In this document: positions 37,747 through 45,223 of the stretch, in pieces
How the letters are laid out: each line of letters begins with the position of its first letter
Position numbering within the stretch: position 1 is the first letter of the stretch
NCBI GenBank assembly: GCA_020073305.1
Contig: JAIQFK010000015.1
Coordinates: forward strand, 124,001 to 188,000
Direction: 5' to 3'
Length of the DNA stretch: 64,000 nucleotides
Source of the DNA: Terriglobia bacterium
Lineage (GTDB): Bacteria > Acidobacteriota > Terriglobia > Bryobacterales > Bryobacteraceae
The notes under the pieces: model-generated
Database searches by the model: none
What the model saw: only the letters and a program-made list of their open reading frames with translations
What the model was told of the DNA's origin: nothing
Translations under genes and position numbers: made by a program

Positions 37747-38022
37747 ATGCCGATGCCACTGGAACGATTAACGCAGGAGCGCGTGGAAAAGGCCAAGCCC
37801 GGCGAGTTCTTGTGCGATGACCGGGTCACCGGCCTGATGCTCATTTCACAGAAGCGGGTAAAGACGTGGGTGGCGCAGCGCGAAGTGAAGGACGCTGAAA
37901 CCGGCATTCGCAAAACGGCCCGCGTGAAGCTCGGGCGGGTCCCTGAGATCAGCGTCCAGGAAGCACGCGACAAGGCCAAGGATGAATTAGGAGCGTTGCG
38001 GGACGCCCGGCGCGCGGCCTGA
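37747..38022 (+). CDS. Stand-alone integrase arm-binding domain (DUF4102-like), truncated tyrosine recombinase
   Basis: 91 aa. 'KAKPGEFLCDDRVTGLMLIS' near 16-35, 'RVKLGRVPEISVQEARDKA' near 60 and a helical C-terminus match the N-terminal domain of P4/CP4-57-type integrases, which binds arm sites. Full-length relatives have about 400 residues, with core-binding and catalytic domains after this point. Here a stop follows at once, and the next gene (opposite strand) begins its stop codon 14 bp away, so the catalytic part has been deleted. The ATG at 37747 or 37753 has a GGAG-like site upstream. The protein could still bind DNA or could be a pseudogene remnant. Confidence 0.7.
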   Translation: MPMPLERLTQERVEKAKPGEFLCDDRVTGLMLISQKRVKTWVAQREVKDAETGIRKTARVKLGRVPEISVQEARDKAKDELGALRDARRAA

Positions 38023-38036
38023 ACGCGGCGACGCCG

Positions 38037-38429
38037 CTACTTACCCGCCTTCATCTTCTCAGCAACAGGCCGGAACCAAGGGACGTTGTGCGGATCAACG
38101 CCGTTAGCGCGTAACAGGCCATCAAGCTTGTTCATTGCGTCCCGCACGCGCGGCTGCTTGCTCATGTTGATGTCCTCCAGGAAGCTCTCCATGGAAGCCT
38201 CGGTCACCAGCATCGCTACTTGCTGGAGCAGCATCGCGGCCTGCGGGTTGGTGGCTTTAGTTTTCTCGATCTCCTGGGCCAGCGTTGATAGATAGCTCAT
38301 CAGCACTGTGGCCTTGGCGACATCGACCGATCCTTGCGTGGCCTTCCACAGCCGGAAAGTGAATATCGTGTAGATGATCGTAGAGACGGCAATCACCGCT
38401 GTGAACACCGTCATCAGCACTTCGTTCAT
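38037..38429 (-). CDS. Small single-pass membrane protein with helical cytoplasmic tail
   Basis: 130 aa from the ATG at 38427-38429. One transmembrane helix at about 6-27 ('TVFTAVIAVSTIIYTIFTF'), then a long, mostly helical charged region with a Leu/Met/Gln-rich stretch ('NPQAAMLLQQVAMLVTEAS'), ending basic (KMKAGK). No known domain recognised. The start codon overlaps the stop of the upstream LRAT-like gene by 4 bp (ATGA), so the two are translationally coupled and probably act together. It ends tail to tail 14 bp from the integrase fragment. It is cargo of the tRNA-Thr element; a membrane anchor or effector role is possible but unproven. Confidence 0.6.
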   Translation of the reverse strand: MNEVLMTVFTAVIAVSTIIYTIFTFRLWKATQGSVDVAKATVLMSYLSTLAQEIEKTKATNPQAAMLLQQVAMLVTEASMESFLEDINMSKQPRVRDAMNKLDGLLRANGVDPHNVPWFRPVAEKMKAGK

Positions 38430-38764
38430 GGGACGCCCGCAATGAAATCTGTGGTGGTGTGGCAGTTCATGTTCCACCACGGCACACCAATGATCTGATT
38501 GGCACGGGCGAAGCGCCACTCAGTTTCTTGAAGGGAACGAGTCGGGTATACAACGCGGATCACTCCACCGTCGTTGAGAACCTCCTGAAGTGCGCCGGGG
38601 CGGAAGACATCTCCAGGACCTGAACTGTGCCCGATCTCTCCATCAAAGCCGATCAGTGCGCGGTGTTCGATGATGGACCCTGCTTTGGTTCGCCCAAGGA
38701 TATCACCGGGACGGACTTTCAAACCGTAAATGTCGTAGGTAGGAAGACCCGTTCGCATCAACAT
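38426..38764 (-). CDS. LRAT/NlpC-P60-like (permuted papain-fold) enzyme
   Basis: 112 aa, or 110 if the better spaced ATG at 38756-38758 is used (AAGG lies 7-8 nt upstream). 'RPGDILGRTKAG' near 18-29 is the usual first strand, then a His in 'EHRALIGFDGEIGHSSG' (two candidate His), and 'NMNCHTTTDFIAG' near 98-110. This NCxxxxDF form parallels the NCEHFV motif of the lecithin retinol acyltransferase (LRAT) group, in which Cys is the nucleophile and an N-terminal His the base. Family members transfer or hydrolyse acyl groups or cut peptides. It is the first gene of a two-gene operon with a small membrane protein inside the tRNA-Thr element. Confidence 0.65.
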   Translation of the reverse strand: MLMRTGLPTYDIYGLKVRPGDILGRTKAGSIIEHRALIGFDGEIGHSSGPGDVFRPGALQEVLNDGGVIRVVYPTRSLQETEWRFARANQIIGVPWWNMNCHTTTDFIAGVP

Positions 38765-38819
38765 GCCTTAATTGTACCCGCGCCCAGAAGGAAATTCCAG
38801 GGCTGAACCGTTTCAAAAA

Positions 38820-38841
38820 CCGTTTTGAATGCCCGTTTTGA
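38820..38841 (+). repeat. Paired CCGTTTTGA repeats, possible integrase arm-type sites (right)
   Basis: CCGTTTTGAAT at 38820-38830 and CCGTTTTGA at 38833-38841 (last two bases differ) mirror the tandem pair at 37699-37720, in the same orientation. A partly inverted copy (CCGTTTCAAAAACCG) abuts them on the left. The pair is about 55 bp from the intact tRNA end. Confidence 0.55.
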
Positions 38842-38870
38842 CCACCGGCCCGGAATTTCAAAAGTGCGTC

Positions 38871-38892
38871 AAACGCAAGCGGGCTTGCGTTT
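38871..38892 (-). terminator. Hairpin after tRNA-Thr, probable terminator
   Basis: AAACGCAAGC and GCTTGCGTTT form a 10-bp perfect stem with a 2-nt loop, starting 5 bp beyond the encoded CCA of the tRNA. On the minus strand the stem ends in a short TTT run. Position and strength fit a terminator of the tRNA transcript. Confidence 0.55.
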
Positions 38893-38897
38893 TAGTA

Positions 38898-38973
38898 TGG
38901 AGCCACCCGCCAGGATCGAACTGGCGACCTGCTGATTACGAATCAGCCGCTCTACCAACTGAGCTAGGGTGGC
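38898..38973 (-). tRNA. tRNA-Thr (anticodon CGU)
   Basis: A full cloverleaf can be drawn on the minus strand: 7-bp acceptor stem (GCCACCC/GGGTGGC), D arm with AGCTCAGTTGGTAGAGC, anticodon stem CTGAT/ATCAG around loop TCGTA with anticodon CGT, and T arm GCCAG-TTCGATC-CTGGC. The discriminator is T and the CCA end is encoded (38898-38900). Length 76 nt. It serves as the integration target of the element to its left; its 3' half is duplicated at 37521-37566. Confidence 0.95.
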
Positions 38974-39109
38974 TTAGGATCAACAATTTACTTCAGGCCG
39001 CCTGCGGATTCGCGGGCAAGGCCGAAGCATAGCGCTAGTTTATCATGCCGGTTTGATCCAATTCGATGCGCAATTCGAACTTGTACGGGCTATTGCCCCG
39101 CAGGTTAGA

Positions 39110-39300
39110 AAATCAGCGAGCCCTTTCTCGTAATCGCCATGATCGACCTCCCAGATCGCCGCGTGATTGCCATGATCCGGAAACCAGACGGTCTTGGGTC
39201 CAGGGTACAAGCCAGCCAGTTCTTGAGTCTGCCGATCGGGAACCATGTTGTCCTTTTTTGCGCTGAACAAAGTAGATCGGCGTCCGCATCCTGAATGAGG
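39110..39300 (-). pseudogene. C-terminal relic of an alpha/beta hydrolase
   Basis: The minus-strand text 'RTPIYFVQRKKDNMVPD', then 'GLYPGPKTVWFPDHGNHAAI' and 'DYEKGLADFL' matches the end of alpha/beta hydrolases, with the Asp and His regions of the catalytic triad. There is no N-terminal half. Its left border merges, without start codon, into the GH106-like relic, so the two fragments have been fused by deletion. Confidence 0.5.
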
Positions 39301-39660
39301 CCTCGTTTTCCCATCAGCGGTCCGACCGGGTCTTTGTACTGGTCCAGATAATGATCCAGATACGCCTTGACATACCTGCGGCTGAGTTTGTCCACCTCCG
39401 GCCCGGTAGCCTCGGGCGAGGCCGGGTGGTTCGTAGTGCCGAGCAGTGAGTAGCCGATGCGAAGTACAACCCAACGTCCAGCGGGGGCATCCAATCGAGC
39501 ACGCCGTCCGGCCGCATCTTCGCGGTCAGGTCGATGACGTCCGCCTTAGAGATGGCGTCACGCGCCTTCACCGGCGGCGTCGCGAGGGCGTACAAATCCG
39601 CCAGCGGTGCGAAAGTTGCTTTCTCTTCGAATCGATTCACCCTCGGACTTGCATGAGGCA
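39300..39660 (-). pseudogene. Relic of a GH106-like glycosidase with frameshift
   Basis: The frame reads 'PRVNRFEEKATFAPLADLY', 'SKADVIDLTAKMRPDGVLDW' and, after a one-base loss near 39490, continues in another frame with 'AGRWVVLRIGYSLLGTTNHP' and 'LDHYLDQYKDPVGPLMGKRG'. This order matches the middle of GH106-like alpha-L-rhamnosidase proteins. Both ends are missing, and the catalytic region downstream is replaced by the hydrolase fragment. It is not expressed as a whole protein. It stands back to back with an intact GH106-like gene. Confidence 0.6.
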
Positions 39661-39707
39661 CCAGTTCCCCGTGGAGTAAAGTGAGGGTGTCGCAGAAGGG
39701 AGCCGTT

Positions 39708-42700
39708 ATGCTCAAGACATGCCGTTTCGTTGCGTGGACCGCACTCCTGCCGTGTGTGATCGCCGGTGCTTCGGCCGCCTCCGATCGGGGTATGGCCGGT
39801 CTCTACCAGGAGTTTAAAGACCCGCCGCGTGTCCACACCATCCGGCCGTTCTGGTTCTGGAACGGCAAACTGGACGCGGTCGAGGTGAACCGCCAGATCG
39901 AAGAGATGGTGGCTCATGGCGTGTATGGCGCCTACGTTCACAATCGCACCGGTTTGCAGACGCGCTACATGTCTGAGGAGTATTTCGACGTGGTGAAGGA
40001 GGCGTTTGCGAAGGCCAGGCAGGTAGGTTTCCACCTCGGATTCGTTGACGAATTCGAGTGGCCTAGCGGCGAAGCGCGCGATCCGTGGCGGCCTGGTATT
40101 CCGAGTCGCGTTGTGGCATCGAATCCGGAATTCGGCATGCGCAGCCTCGGATACATCGCACGAAAAGCTCAGGCTGGGAAAGCCATCGAAATCCACACTC
40201 CTGAAAAAGTCCAGTTCGCGATGGCCGCGCGCGCCACGGGCGAGGAGTCGATTGATCCCGAAACGCTGCGCGACATTTCAGCAAGTTTGAGCGGCGGAGA
40301 CCTGAGCTGGACAGCTCCGGACGGGGAGTGGCTCGTGATGGTCTACTACCTGTATCCAAGCCGCGGCCTCGATGGGGGCACCGTCGACCTCATGAACGCC
40401 GCCGCCGTGCGGAGGTTTCTCGACCTGGTGCACGAAGAGTACTACAAACGGTTCGGCGAATACTTCGGCGATGTTCTGGACAGTATATATGCGGACCACG
40501 AGGGAGCTTACGGCTATCGCATCGCATGGACACCGGCGCTGTTCGACACCTTCACCCGCATGAAAGGCTACGACCTTCGCAAGTATCTGCCGTTACTGAC
40601 GCATGATGGCGGAAAGATGACCCCCAAGGTGCGGTGCGACTACCTGGACGTGGTCAGCGAGTTGTACTACCGGTCTTTCTTCAAGCAAGTGGCCGACTGG
40701 GCCGCGGCGCATAAGATCAGAACCTCAGGGCACATATGGGAGGAGGCCGTACACTTCGATGCGCTGTTTCAGGGCGACTTGATGCGCGACATGCGCGGTT
40801 TCTCCTGGCCGGGCGTGGATTCGCTTTTCGATCGCGGGCGCTCTCCCCGGGATTTCAAGGCGGCCGCCTCGGTGGCGCACTTCCGCGGCACTGGCTTCAC
40901 TTGCGAAAACCAGGGACTGCAAGGCGACGATTCTTTCCTGGATCCGCAAAAAATGCGTTTGGGTACCAACACGATCGGCGCCTGGGGCGTCACGACGTTC
41001 ATCCCGCACGCGTTCAACTATAATCGGCGCCGTATCGAGTTCCCCGAAGACTGGTTCTACCATCAGCCTTATTGGAAGTATTTCCGGCACTACGCCGACT
41101 ACGCGCGCCGCATCAGTTACATGAACGCGGACAGCCTGCACGTGGCTGATGTCCTGGTCTACCACCCGACTGAAACCGCGTGGGCGCACTCCAAGCCTGC
41201 ATTCAACGAGCGCTATTCATACGGGTTCGCATTTCCTCCGAAGTGGAATAACCCGGTCGACGTCATGAACGCGTTCTACACGGATATTCTGGAGAGCCTG
41301 GCGGCTGCGCGCTGGGATTACGATGTTGCCGATTCCTATTTCCTCGAGGGTGCGAGTGTCGAGGGCCGCGAGATTCACATCGGAGCCGAGCGTTTCAAGG
41401 CGCTGGTGCTGCCGCCGACGACCACGATCCGGCGCGCCGCGATGGAAAAGATTCGAGACTTCTACGACCGGGGCGGGACCGTGATCGGCGTCCGCATTCT
41501 GCCCACAGCCTCGATGGAGCAGGGCGAAGACGACCCGGTGATCGCCGCGTGTGTCCGGCACATCTTTAGAGAAGCGTCCGCCCACGGCGGGAAGGCTTTC
41601 TTCATTAAAGAGGACGTCAAGGAAATCAGCCGGATTCTGGACGGCACATTCCAGCCGGATTTTCGGTTGAAGGACGCGTCTCTGGAAGGTCACATCTTCT
41701 ATGAGCACCGCCGCAAGCATGGAGTCGACTACTACTGGCTGGTAAACGACAGCGAAGACGCCAAAGACTATAGTGCCGTGTTTTCCGCGAAAGGATCGGC
41801 TCAGAAGTGGGATGCCGAAACCACCGCGCAACAGCCTGTTTACTATCACAGCATTTCCGAAGGTACTGAGGTGCGGCTGCACTTCGATCCCTGGGATGCA
41901 TGGTATCTGGTGTTCGATCCGAACGGGCCGGCTCAACCCGTGCAGGTAGTGAAGACCAACCTGGAACAGTATTTCGTCGCCACGCATGATGCGAGCGCGG
42001 CCGTAGTGCGAGGCTCCGCGCCGCTCGCGTCCACAACGTTCGCCGTCGAACTCGCCGACTCAGACGGGCACACCTGGCAGGGCCAGGCCTCCGTTGCTGC
42101 GCTGGCGCCCATCGAGTTGAAAGGCCCGTGGTCATTTACTCCGGAGAAGAAGTCCGTTGCCGCGCCGTATACGCGGCGCAAACTGGATTACCGGAACGAG
42201 GGCGAGCAGCTCGGCTGGCAGTCCGCCGAATTTAATGACATCACGTGGCAGCGCCAGTGGCTTTCCCGCGAGCGCCGCACGGTGCGCGATTGGCGGCTGG
42301 CCGGGCCGTTCCCGAACGAGAATCATCAGGGCACGGTGGAAGCGTACGGCCCTGAAAAGGGTGTGGATCTGGACGCATCGTACACGGGCGCGGACGGAAT
42401 GGAGTTGCGCTGGACCGCGTACAACTCGGATCACTATGTCGTCGACTTCGAGAAGGCGCTCGGGATCCCAGAAGACCGGAATTGGGTGACCTCGTACGCG
42501 GTCAGTTACATCTACGCGCCCACGCCCCGCGTGGCGTACTTCAAAGTAACGGCCGACAACAGCGCCAAGCTTTGGGTCAACGGTGAGAACCTGCTGGACT
42601 GGCACATCCACCCGTTCTATTACGAGCTGCGCGAGGACTTCGCCCTCACCCGCTCGGCAGGGCTGCGTCAAGGGTGGAATGAAATCTTACTTAAAGTATC

Positions 42701-43469
42701 GAAATGCCAGTGGGCCGGGAAGTACGGGTTCATTCTGCGGGTGACTGACGAGCGCGAGCGCAACTTCGACGACCTCGTCTTCAGCTCCCAGAAGCGCGAC
42801 GTCTCGCCCACGGGGCCGTCGCCGAAAGTTGCGGTCTGGTACCGCATCCCGGCGCCTCCGGGCTCCGCGGGCGCAAAGTTGCCGGCGTTCAAAGGTCCCG
42901 TGACGGTGTATTACAACGGGTCCAAAGTGGCGCCGGACGCTGGCGGCGAGATCCACTTCGCCCGCGTCGCCGAAGGCGATGGAAACGTTCTGGTGTTGCG
43001 CGCGAACTTAGACGACGAATTCGCGGACACGCCCGAATTTCTCTTGGCGCGCACCAACATGCAGTTGGGCTCCTGGACCTTCAATGGACTGCCTTATTAC
43101 TCCGGAAGCGCCGCATACGAAAACGAGTTCGTTCTGCCGCCCGCATACAACGGTCGCAAGCTGGTGCTAGATTGCGGACAGGTGGGTGTGACCGCCGAAG
43201 TCGCGATCAACGGCAAGCCCGCCGGAGAGCGCGTATGGCTGCCCTACTCGTTCGACATCACGCCGTGCGTTCGCCCCGGAAAAAATACCGTCCGGATCGT
43301 GGTGACCAACACCATGGAGAGTGAACGTTCGGTAGAGAACCGGGAGTTCCGCCTCGACAAAATCAAGCTGAATGGCCTGCTGGGTCCGGTCAGGATTGTG
43401 CCTTACTTCGACGGCGAGATCCGGTGCGCTCTGAAACGAGCTGCCGCGCCGTTGGCTGCGAAGAGATGA
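39708..43469 (+). CDS. Exported GH106-like glycosidase (putative alpha-L-rhamnosidase)
   Basis: 1253 aa. The ATG at 39708 follows AAGGGAG and starts a signal peptide ('FVAWTALLPCVIAGASA'); an in-frame ATG at 39681 gives only a charged extension. 'RPFWFWNGKLDAVEVNRQI' near 43, 'GVYGAYVHNRTGL' near 67 and 'VDEFEWPSGEARD' near 104 are the starting strands of the GH106-like TIM barrel. A long middle region, a lectin-like beta domain (about 850-960) and a C-terminal galactose-binding-like sandwich ('LDCGQVGVTAEVAINGKPAG' near 1150) follow. Activity on rhamnosides is inferred from family. It lies 3 bp before the URO-D-like gene on the same strand. Confidence 0.75.
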   Translation: MLKTCRFVAWTALLPCVIAGASAASDRGMAGLYQEFKDPPRVHTIRPFWFWNGKLDAVEVNRQIEEMVAHGVYGAYVHNRTGLQTRYMSEEYFDVVKEAFAKARQVGFHLGFVDEFEWPSGEARDPWRPGIPSRVVASNPEFGMRSLGYIARKAQAGKAIEIHTPEKVQFAMAARATGEESIDPETLRDISASLSGGDLSWTAPDGEWLVMVYYLYPSRGLDGGTVDLMNAAAVRRFLDLVHEEYYKRFGEYFGDVLDSIYADHEGAYGYRIAWTPALFDTFTRMKGYDLRKYLPLLTHDGGKMTPKVRCDYLDVVSELYYRSFFKQVADWAAAHKIRTSGHIWEEAVHFDALFQGDLMRDMRGFSWPGVDSLFDRGRSPRDFKAAASVAHFRGTGFTCENQGLQGDDSFLDPQKMRLGTNTIGAWGVTTFIPHAFNYNRRRIEFPEDWFYHQPYWKYFRHYADYARRISYMNADSLHVADVLVYHPTETAWAHSKPAFNERYSYGFAFPPKWNNPVDVMNAFYTDILESLAAARWDYDVADSYFLEGASVEGREIHIGAERFKALVLPPTTTIRRAAMEKIRDFYDRGGTVIGVRILPTASMEQGEDDPVIAACVRHIFREASAHGGKAFFIKEDVKEISRILDGTFQPDFRLKDASLEGHIFYEHRRKHGVDYYWLVNDSEDAKDYSAVFSAKGSAQKWDAETTAQQPVYYHSISEGTEVRLHFDPWDAWYLVFDPNGPAQPVQVVKTNLEQYFVATHDASAAVVRGSAPLASTTFAVELADSDGHTWQGQASVAALAPIELKGPWSFTPEKKSVAAPYTRRKLDYRNEGEQLGWQSAEFNDITWQRQWLSRERRTVRDWRLAGPFPNENHQGTVEAYGPEKGVDLDASYTGADGMELRWTAYNSDHYVVDFEKALGIPEDRNWVTSYAVSYIYAPTPRVAYFKVTADNSAKLWVNGENLLDWHIHPFYYELREDFALTRSAGLRQGWNEILLKVSKCQWAGKYGFILRVTDERERNFDDLVFSSQKRDVSPTGPSPKVAVWYRIPAPPGSAGAKLPAFKGPVTVYYNGSKVAPDAGGEIHFARVAEGDGNVLVLRANLDDEFADTPEFLLARTNMQLGSWTFNGLPYYSGSAAYENEFVLPPAYNGRKLVLDCGQVGVTAEVAINGKPAGERVWLPYSFDITPCVRPGKNTVRIVVTNTMESERSVENREFRLDKIKLNGLLGPVRIVPYFDGEIRCALKRAAAPLAAKR

Positions 43470-43472
43470 TCG

Positions 43473-44528
43473 ATGACGCCAAAGGAACGGTGGCGCGCGC
43501 TGTTTGCCGGGTCGAAGCCGGACCGCGCGCCTTGTGACTACTGGGGCACGGCCGAGGTAACCTGCCGACTGCTGCGTGATTTGGGCTGCCCGACGGAAGC
43601 CGAGCTTTGGAAGCAGCTGGGCGTGGATAAGTGCATCCATTTGACGCCCTCTCATCCGCGCGCGACTGAAGACACGTGGCACATGCAGTCGCTGTTCAGC
43701 ATCTGGCAGATCGGCACAGCGAAACTCTCCTACGGCGATGGCATCGGCGTTTATGAAGAGGCGGTGGTGCACCCGCTCGGTGACGCGCAAATCGTCGCCG
43801 ACGTGGAGCGATTCGCCTGGCCCGACCCCGAGGAATGGGATTACAGCAGCCTGCGCGCGCAATGCGATCGGTGGTCTGAATACCCCATCCTGATCGGTAC
43901 CAGCGAGCCATTTTATCTGTACTGCCGCTTACGCGGCATGGAACGGGCTCTTGCGGACTTGATTGAAGCCCCGGAAATCGCCGAAGCCATTCTGGAGCGT
44001 ATTTTCCAGGTGGACCAGGGCATTTTCCGGCGCGTTCTCGATCAGGTCGCGGACTACATAGACCTCGTCTACGTAGCCGAAGACCTCGGCACGCAGGAAT
44101 CGCTGCTGATGAGCCCAAGGCTGTTCCGGCAATTCCTCAAGCCCCGGATGAAGCGCCTCATCGACCTAGCCCACTCCTTTGGCGTCAAGGTGATGCATCA
44201 CGACGACGGGGCTATCCGGCCGCTCATCCCCGATCTCATCGAGACCGGCATCGACATCCTCAACCCGGTGCAATGGCGGTGCCGCGGCATGGAGCGCGAA
44301 ACCCTGGTGCGCGAGTTCGGGCGCTCGTTGATATTCCATGGCGGCGTCGATAACCAGCAGACGCTGCCGTTCGGCACCCCCGAGGACGTGCGCCGGCAGG
44401 TGGCCGAAAACATCCGCATCTTCCGGGACGCCAGAGGCTACATCGTGGCCCCTTGCCACAATATCCAGGCCAATACTCCCACCGCGAACATCGTCGCGCT
44501 CTATGAAGCAGTGCAGGAATTCAACTGA
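43473..44528 (+). CDS. Uroporphyrinogen decarboxylase (URO-D)-like protein
   Basis: 351 aa. 'MTPKERWRALFAGSKPDRAP' is the usual N-terminus of URO-D-like proteins found outside heme operons, and 'VKVMHHDDGAIRPLIPDLIE' near 238 and 'DILNPVQWRC' near 261 follow the barrel order. The C-terminal 'GYIVAPCHNIQANTP' places a Cys-His pair where methyltransferase members (MtaA/CmuA-like) bind zinc. This group is therefore more likely a corrinoid or methyl-transfer relative than a heme enzyme. It is coupled to the GH106-like gene (3 bp). Its reaction is not known; a link with sugar methyl ethers is conceivable. Confidence 0.8.
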   Translation: MTPKERWRALFAGSKPDRAPCDYWGTAEVTCRLLRDLGCPTEAELWKQLGVDKCIHLTPSHPRATEDTWHMQSLFSIWQIGTAKLSYGDGIGVYEEAVVHPLGDAQIVADVERFAWPDPEEWDYSSLRAQCDRWSEYPILIGTSEPFYLYCRLRGMERALADLIEAPEIAEAILERIFQVDQGIFRRVLDQVADYIDLVYVAEDLGTQESLLMSPRLFRQFLKPRMKRLIDLAHSFGVKVMHHDDGAIRPLIPDLIETGIDILNPVQWRCRGMERETLVREFGRSLIFHGGVDNQQTLPFGTPEDVRRQVAENIRIFRDARGYIVAPCHNIQANTPTANIVALYEAVQEFN

Positions 44529-44573
44529 TCTCTAACCCGCGGGAGCGCCCGCCAGCACGGCGACAGGCGATAA

Positions 44574-45166
44574 TCATGGCCGGGCCTGCGACCGGCCCAC
44601 GCGCGATCGCACTAAACAAGATGATTTGCGAATCTCCAACCTGGCCGGCAATCGAGCTGTGATCGGTCCGCCGCTGTATCCTTCAATGCGGTTGATGAGG
44701 ACTTCCGCGGCTCGAAAACCTATCTCATAAGCCGGCTCCACCACCGCTGTCACTGCTGGAGAAAAAAGATCGTCTCCTGTCAATTCATCGAACGTGACAA
44801 GGCCGATATCCCTTGGCGTCCCCAGACGGCAAAGACGCCAAGTCCGGTGGGTCCATGGGTCGAGAAACGGCGGCAGGCCGGTCTCGCGGGTTGCTCAGGC
44901 GCTCCCGGCAAATCGCGGCCACGTCTTCGGGGCGAAAGTTGCCTTCCCAAATCAGTTTGTCGTCCAGTTTAAAGCCAGCTCGCCGGATCGCCTTCTGATA
45001 GCCTTGCAGTCTTTCTTGTTCATTCCGGAGCGCCTACGAGCCAGTGACAATCGCGATGCTTCGATGGCCCACCGAAATCAGAAGAGAGACTCCCATATCC
45101 GCGGCGGCGCAGTTTGTCGACGGAAACGGAGCCTGCCCGTTCTGCTACCTCTTTGATTCTCGACAT
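44574..45166 (-). pseudogene. LacI-family transcriptional regulator, broken
   Basis: The ATG at 45164-45166 begins 'MSRIKEVAERAG', the helix-turn-helix start of LacI regulators. The next recognisable piece is in another frame ('GVSLLISVGHRSIAIVTGS'), skipping most of the DNA-binding and core domain. An in-frame TAG at 45034-45036 interrupts before 'ERLQGYQKAIRRAGFKLDDK'. A further shift near 44870 precedes 'DIGLVTFDELTGDDLFSPAV' and the natural C-terminus. The whole thus has an internal deletion, a stop and a frameshift. It lies directly after the GH106/URO-D operon and was plausibly its sugar-responsive repressor. Confidence 0.8.
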
Positions 45167-45223
45167 GAGCCTGTCCGGCTTCCCCCACCGCGAATCTGCA
45201 AGCAAACGCCGCGGCAGAGCGTG

